DNA of 36,063 nt from an uncultured Alphaproteobacteria bacterium (lineage in GTDB: Bacteria > Pseudomonadota > Alphaproteobacteria > HIMB59 > GCA-002718135): the NCBI GenBank assembly GCA_902621725.1, contig CACNND010000009.1, positions 1 through 36,063 on the forward strand. Reading direction: 5' to 3'. How positions within the stretch are numbered: the stretch's first letter is position 1; the number at the start of each line of letters is the position of its first letter. Below the pieces are notes generated by a model that saw only the letters and a list, made by a program, of their open reading frames with translations, ran no database searches and was not told where the DNA came from. This document shows positions 31,946-36,063 of this stretch, in pieces. Both the position numbers and the translations under genes were made by a program.

Positions 31946-32437
31946 ATGGACTACAGAGAAAGAGCTAGATTGAATCAGGACAAATCAATTCGTATAAAAC
32001 ATATGGCATTTGCAGTCAAAAGTGTGGATGAGGCTCTTGTAAATTATCAATCTTTATTATCAGTTTCTGAAAAAACTGAAAAGGTAATCTGGGAGAAAGC
32101 AGAAACAAAAGTAGCAATTTTTTATATTAACGATATCGAGTACCAACTATGTGAGTCTTTAAATAAAAATGGAAGATTTACAGAATGGATAGAGAAATAT
32201 GGAGAAGGTCTCCATCATATCTGTTATGAAGTAGATAATATTGATAAAGCACTTGAACATGCTCAAAAACATAATGCTAAATTAAGAATTTGTGAGGCAT
32301 GTAATGTTTATGGAAGTCATGCCCATCCAGAGGGTTTCGTGGCTTTTCTTGATGATGAAGCCGCAGGAACTGAAATTGAATTTATGCAAGTATACACAGA
32401 AGAAGAATTAAAAAAACACAAAGTAACGGGAGTATAA
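31946..32437 (+). CDS. VOC/glyoxalase-fold protein, methylmalonyl-CoA-epimerase-like
   Basis: A 163-residue metalloenzyme of the vicinal oxygen chelate superfamily. Four putative metal ligands match the methylmalonyl-CoA epimerase arrangement: His19 (RIKHMAFAV), Gln67 (IEYQLCE), His91 (GLHHICYEV) and Glu145 (GTEIEFMQ). The HICYEVDNIDKAL segment is typical of the epimerase branch. Its place as first gene before three amide hydrolases is unusual for an epimerase of propionate metabolism. A racemase or lyase acting on the imported compound may fit better (inference). The start is ATG 31946; the next gene begins 2 bases after the stop. Confidence 0.8.
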   Translation: MDYRERARLNQDKSIRIKHMAFAVKSVDEALVNYQSLLSVSEKTEKVIWEKAETKVAIFYINDIEYQLCESLNKNGRFTEWIEKYGEGLHHICYEVDNIDKALEHAQKHNAKLRICEACNVYGSHAHPEGFVAFLDDEAAGTEIEFMQVYTEEELKKHKVTGV

Positions 32438-32439
32438 AA

Positions 32440-33423
32440 ATGTCTAAAACAATTGAAATTGGATCAGCAATTGCTGAACCTGGAAGAATAGTGGAGGGAA
32501 ATATTTTTGTAGAAAAATTAGCAGGTGGAAGCGAACTAACAATTCCAGTTACTATTATCAATGGTTCAAAACCTGGACCTTGTTTTTGGATCAACGGAGG
32601 TATTCACGGAGATGAACCTGAAGGTATTCTTACGTGCACACTATTAAAAGAAAAAATTAAACCAGATGATCTTTCAGGTTCAATTGTTATGATACCAGTT
32701 ATGAATGTACCCGCAATGGAAGCGGCAGAACGCGGCAATCCATTAGATACCTTCTCATACGATATGAATAGAATTTATCCTGGAAAAAAAGATGGATACT
32801 TGAGTGAAAGGATTGCACATGTTCATAAAGAATGGATGATTAAATATGCTGATATGGAAATCTCTATTCATTCAGGAGGTGCTCATTCTTATCTTGCAGA
32901 AGCTATGTTTGCAGCCAAAGATGATAAAACACAAGAACTTGCAAGAGCAATGGGTGAAGATTGGAAAGTATGTCTGTATTCTAATATAACATCAAAAAGT
33001 CCAATGGCTGTAATGGCTGAAAATGGTAAACCAGCACTTACTGTTGAGCTAGGTGGACGATCTTCCACTGCTCCTGGAGCATTTCTCAAAGTAGGACAAA
33101 CATTATTAAAAGCATGTATAAATATTTTAACTCATTATAAAATGATTGAAGGCAAACCGCATTATCCTGAAATAAGATATAAAGGCTTTCAGCAAGCTCT
33201 TTTAGCTCCTAAGAGTGGTATATTTCTTCCTAATCCAAATATTAAATTTTTAACTATGATGAAAAAAAATGATGAGATTGCAAAAATCATTGATTATCAA
33301 GGTAAAGAATTATCTACATTAAAGGCACCAGAAGATGGAATGTTTTTTGGTTTGCGAGCTTTACCAAATGTTACAATAGGGGATTGGTGTTGTTTTTATG
33401 CTATAATCGAAGGCGAATGGTAA
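32440..33423 (+). CDS. Succinylglutamate desuccinylase/aspartoacylase-family hydrolase
   Basis: A 327-residue zinc carboxypeptidase-fold (M14) amidohydrolase. Zinc ligands are visible: His56 and Glu59 (NGGIHGDEPEG), and His144 (ISIHSGG). The substrate-carboxylate motif is DMNR (108-111). Also seen are IPVMNVPAMEAAERGNP and the C-terminal APEDGMFFG...GDW barrel-like region. Members remove acyl groups from N-acyl amino acids (AstE, AspA, DoeB). The exact acyl group and amino acid cannot be read. No signal peptide; it acts in the cytoplasm. Second gene of the operon, 9 bases before the deacetylase gene. Confidence 0.88.
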   Translation: MSKTIEIGSAIAEPGRIVEGNIFVEKLAGGSELTIPVTIINGSKPGPCFWINGGIHGDEPEGILTCTLLKEKIKPDDLSGSIVMIPVMNVPAMEAAERGNPLDTFSYDMNRIYPGKKDGYLSERIAHVHKEWMIKYADMEISIHSGGAHSYLAEAMFAAKDDKTQELARAMGEDWKVCLYSNITSKSPMAVMAENGKPALTVELGGRSSTAPGAFLKVGQTLLKACINILTHYKMIEGKPHYPEIRYKGFQQALLAPKSGIFLPNPNIKFLTMMKKNDEIAKIIDYQGKELSTLKAPEDGMFFGLRALPNVTIGDWCCFYAIIEGEW

Positions 33424-33432
33424 AAAAAATTA

Positions 33433-34338
33433 ATGAAATCTTTTGACAGAGACTTAGTAGGGTATGGTCAATCAAGTCCAAATCCTAGATGGCCAAAAAA
33501 ATCAAAACTAGCTATTAATTTTATAGTAAATGTAGAAGAAGGATCAGAGTATTCTCCTTTACTTGGAGATAAAAAATCTGAGTCAGGTCTTTCAGAAGTT
33601 CCAGGCGGAAGACACAGAGAAAATCAAAGAGATTTAGGAATTGAGTCAATTTATGAGTATGGTTCAAGAGTAGGTTTTTGGAGATTAACCAGTCTTTTTG
33701 ATAAATACAGGATTCCACACACCTATTTTGTATGTGCATTAACTTTACTTCAAAATAAAGAAATATGTAATTATATTAAAAAATCTCGAAATGATATTTG
33801 TTGTCATGGTTACAGGTGGGAAGAGCATTATAAATTAACTAAAAAAAAAGAACAAAATCAAATTAACAAAGCTTTTAATTTAATACAAAAATTGACAAAT
33901 AAAGCTCCAAGAGGCTGGTATTGTAGATATGCCCCAAGTGAAAACACTCGAGAACTTATAGTGCAAAATGGAAACTTCTTATATGATAGCGATGCTTACA
34001 ATGATGATTTGCCTTATTGGGTTAATGTTAATAAGAAAAAACACTTAGTTGTGCCTTATTCACTTGATACAAATGATGTTCATTTCAAACTTCCTTCTGG
34101 TTTTAGTGGGTCAAATCAATTTTATGAATATGTTTGTGATACTATAAATTATTTATACAAAGAAGGTGCTCATAAACCAAAAATGTTAAATATAGGCCTT
34201 CATCCAAGACTAATAGGAAGGCCTGGAAGAATTGTTGCAGTTGAAAAAATAATAAATCATATAAAAAAACTAGATAAGGTTTGGGTTTGTAATAGAGAAG
34301 AAATAGCATCTCACTGGATTAAAAACTTCAATGAATGA
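33433..34338 (+). CDS. Polysaccharide-deacetylase-fold hydrolase, PuuE allantoinase-like
   Basis: A 301-residue cytoplasmic protein of the NodB-homology (CE4) fold in the branch containing the metal-independent allantoinase PuuE. Diagnostic segments: GYGQSSPNPRWPKKSKLAIN (10-29), VNVEEGSEYS (32-41), SIYEYGSRVGFWRL (72-85), the DICCHGYRWEEH strand (121-132), and LNIGLHPRLIGRPGR near the end. The branch opens cyclic amides such as allantoin to allantoate. The M20 amidohydrolase gene downstream overlaps it by 8 bases. That supports an allantoin-like route, but other cyclic ureides are equally possible. Confidence 0.85.
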   Translation: MKSFDRDLVGYGQSSPNPRWPKKSKLAINFIVNVEEGSEYSPLLGDKKSESGLSEVPGGRHRENQRDLGIESIYEYGSRVGFWRLTSLFDKYRIPHTYFVCALTLLQNKEICNYIKKSRNDICCHGYRWEEHYKLTKKKEQNQINKAFNLIQKLTNKAPRGWYCRYAPSENTRELIVQNGNFLYDSDAYNDDLPYWVNVNKKKHLVVPYSLDTNDVHFKLPSGFSGSNQFYEYVCDTINYLYKEGAHKPKMLNIGLHPRLIGRPGRIVAVEKIINHIKKLDKVWVCNREEIASHWIKNFNE

Positions 34339-35578
34339 TATTCAGTACACAAAATATCTTTTTGATTCTGTAAAAAAAATCTCTTTTGCTAATCCTGGCG
34401 TAATAAGAGATACTTATGGAAATGGTGAAAACTTAACACATGATTTTTTAATAAAAGAAGCAAATAAATTTACCAAAGATATTATTATTGATTATGGAGG
34501 AAACTTTCTAGCCACATACCCTGGAAAATTGAAAAAAAAAATTGTCATTGGATCACATCTAGATAGTCAAAAACATGGTGGAAACTTTGATGGACTTACT
34601 GGTGTGATAATGGGTTTAGTATTAATAAAATTCTTTTTTGAGAATAACATAAGACCAAAATATTCTATATCAGTTATGGGTATAAGAGGAGAGGAAAGTT
34701 GTTGGTTTCCATACAGTTATATCGGAAGTAAAATTGCAGTTGGAAAATTTGACAAGAAACTATTAGATTCTTTAAAAAGATCAGATACTAAAAAATCTCT
34801 TTCATATCATATAAACAAATCAGGTTTTAATGCTAAGAAAGTATCTAAAAAACAAATTAAATTCGATATTAAAAATTTTAAATTTTTTATAGAACCTCAT
34901 ATAGAACAAGGTCCAGTGCTTGAAAAAAAGAAAATACCTCTAGGTATAGTTACAGGAATTAGAGGAAGTTTTAGATTCAGAGATGCTTTTTGTAAAGGTG
35001 AATATTTACATTCTGGAGCGACTCCTTATGATTATAGGAAAGACTCGGTTGTTGCAGTATCCAATTTAGTAAATGAAATGAATACTTTTTGGAAAGCACA
35101 ACTAAAAAAAAATAAAGATTTAGTTATAACCTTTGGTCAATTTTTTACTGATAGTGAGGAGCATTCTTTTGCAAAAAGCTCTGGTCTTGTTAATTTTTGT
35201 ATAGACGTAAGAAGTAATTCAAAAAATACACTTGATTATACCAAAAAAATTTTAATCAAAAAAATTAAATTAATTCAAAAGCAAACAAATACAAAATTCT
35301 TTTTAGGTAAGGAAACAAATTCAGAACCAGCATTAATGGATAAAAAATTAATAAAAAAGTTTCAAATTTATTCCAAAATGATTTCAATGAAATTTGAAAC
35401 TATGGCAAGTGGAGCAGGGCATGATGCTAGTGTTTTTGCAAATCAAGGCATACCTTCTTTAATGTTATTTATAAGAAATAAGAATGGGAGTCACAATCCA
35501 AAAGAATATATGAGTATTAAAAATTTTGAAAAAGTTTTTAAAGTTTTAAAAGGTATTATTAAGGATAATTATATCTAA
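34331..35578 (+). CDS. M20-family amidohydrolase, allantoate/N-carbamoyl-amino-acid type
   Basis: A 415-residue zinc-dependent hydrolase of the AllC/HyuC/ureidopropionase branch. Metal-site segments: [20 protein letters not shown] (73-92) with His76 and Asp87, [10 protein letters not shown], and [12 protein letters not shown]. The C-terminal [12 protein letters not shown] is diagnostic for this branch. Members hydrolyse allantoate, N-carbamoyl amino acids or beta-ureidopropionate to release ammonia and CO2. The ATG (34331) lies in ATGAATGA, overlapping the deacetylase stop, so translation is probably coupled. Substrate assignment is inference. Its stop overlaps the convergent ABC ATPase gene by 4 bases. 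Confidence 0.9.
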   Translation: MNDIQYTKYLFDSVKKISFANPGVIRDTYGNGENLTHDFLIKEANKFTKDIIIDYGGNFLATYPGKLKKKIVIGSHLDSQKHGGNFDGLTGVIMGLVLIKFFFENNIRPKYSISVMGIRGEESCWFPYSYIGSKIAVGKFDKKLLDSLKRSDTKKSLSYHINKSGFNAKKVSKKQIKFDIKNFKFFIEPHIEQGPVLEKKKIPLGIVTGIRGSFRFRDAFCKGEYLHSGATPYDYRKDSVVAVSNLVNEMNTFWKAQLKKNKDLVITFGQFFTDSEEHSFAKSSGLVNFCIDVRSNSKNTLDYTKKILIKKIKLIQKQTNTKFFLGKETNSEPALMDKKLIKKFQIYSKMISMKFETMASGAGHDASVFANQGIPSLMLFIRNKNGSHNPKEYMSIKNFEKVFKVLKGIIKDNYI

Positions 35579-36063
35579 TTACAATTAACACAACACTGGT
35601 CTACCCAATGTCCGGGCTCTATTTCAATTAAGCCCATTTCAATATTTCCTCCTTTACAATCTATACCAGGGTTTGGACATCGTGTTCGAAAAACACAACC
35701 TGAAGGAGGATTAATAGGACTAGGAATATCACCTTTAATTAATATTTTTTCTTTATCTTTCCCTTTTACTTTTGGTACTGCAGATAAAAGTGCTCGAGTA
35801 TAGGAATGTTTAGGACTGTTAAATAATTTTGATACTGGTGCAATTTCTACGATATGACCCAAATACATAACTGCAACTTTATCACAAAAAAATTCAATTA
35901 CGCTTAAATCATGTGAAATAAAAATCATTGTTAGATTATAAGTTTTTTTCAATTTTTCTAATAAGTTTAAAACCTGTGCCTGAATAGAAACATCTAAAGC
36001 AGAGACAGGCTCATCAGCTACAATAAATTCTGGCTTAAGTACTAAAGCCCTTGCAATACCAAT
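35575..36063 (-). CDS. Oligopeptide-type ABC ATPase, C-terminal part (gene runs off the window)
   Basis: The last 162 residues of a DppD/OppD- or DppF-type ATPase, open to the right edge of the window. The frame starts within IGIARAL, just after where the ABC signature would be. Walker B is [10 protein letters not shown], followed by the IFISHD switch histidine, and MYLGHIVEI. The C-terminal oligopeptide-transporter extension ([17 protein letters not shown], here [14 protein letters not shown]) ends with a Cys-containing [11 protein letters not shown] region and DQCCVNCN. It shows that a second dipeptide-type transporter operon lies to the right, pointing towards the amide operon. Confidence 0.93.
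   Translation of the reverse strand: MGIARALVLKPEFIVADEPVSALDVSIQAQVLNLLEKLKKTYNLTMIFISHDLSVIEFFCDKVAVMYLGHIVEIAPVSKLFNSPKHSYTRALLSAVPKVKGKDKEKILIKGDIPSPINPPSGCVFRTRCPNPGIDCKGGNIEMGLIEIEPGHWVDQCCVNCN

Overview
The window is an AT-rich (roughly 30% GC by eye), densely packed stretch of a bacterial genome. It most resembles a streamlined marine alphaproteobacterium (SAR11-, HIMB59- or AEGEAN-169-like). The taxonomic pointers are a C4-pathway 5-aminolevulinate synthase, a GcrA-type Cys-rich module, a MotA-like/OmpA-tailed membrane pair of alphaproteobacterial type, very short intergenic gaps and many overlapping genes. The genus-level placement is inference. No rRNA, tRNA, CRISPR array, insertion sequence or prophage was seen. 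No gene-free stretch exceeds 300 bases; the longest are 12133-12288 and 25569-25710.

Region 1 (1-9004) is a carbohydrate module. It holds the 3' part of a sugar-binding protein gene, two permeases, a Cys-type sulfatase, a formylglycine-generating-enzyme-like protein, a poorly characterised TIM-barrel glycoside-hydrolase-like protein, mannonate dehydratase (uxuA, opposite strand) and an aldose-dehydrogenase-like aldo/keto reductase. None of the degradative proteins has a signal peptide. This suggests import of a sulfated, probably uronate-containing oligosaccharide followed by desulfation and cleavage in the cytoplasm.

Region 2 (9001-12513) is a set of small housekeeping genes: an agmatinase-family ureohydrolase, a peroxiredoxin, a small secreted protein, a Nudix hydrolase, msrA, a small membrane protein and a 74-residue protein that is only the C-terminal module of GcrA. 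Region 3 (12600-18251) has a cyclopropane-fatty-acid synthase, the MotA-like and coiled-coil/OmpA pair, a secreted pentapeptide-repeat protein, a candidate mini-lipoprotein and a DMT permease.

Region 4 (18248-25568) is a heme cluster: hemA and a cytochrome b561 on the minus strand, and hemC (with a HemD-like tail)-hemE-hemH-hemF-hemJ as a tight plus-strand operon. Every step from ALA formation to heme is covered except hemB, provided the HemC tail supplies HemD activity. Endonuclease III (nth) follows on the minus strand.

Region 5 (25711-36063) is a complete dipeptide-type ABC transporter operon (binding protein, two permeases, fused double ATPase), then a LysR regulator divergent from a four-gene operon: VOC epimerase-like, aspartoacylase-like, PuuE-like deacetylase and M20 amidohydrolase. 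The C-terminal part of another dipeptide-type ATPase lies at the right edge. Together these look like uptake and stepwise hydrolysis of an amide or ureide compound of unknown identity.
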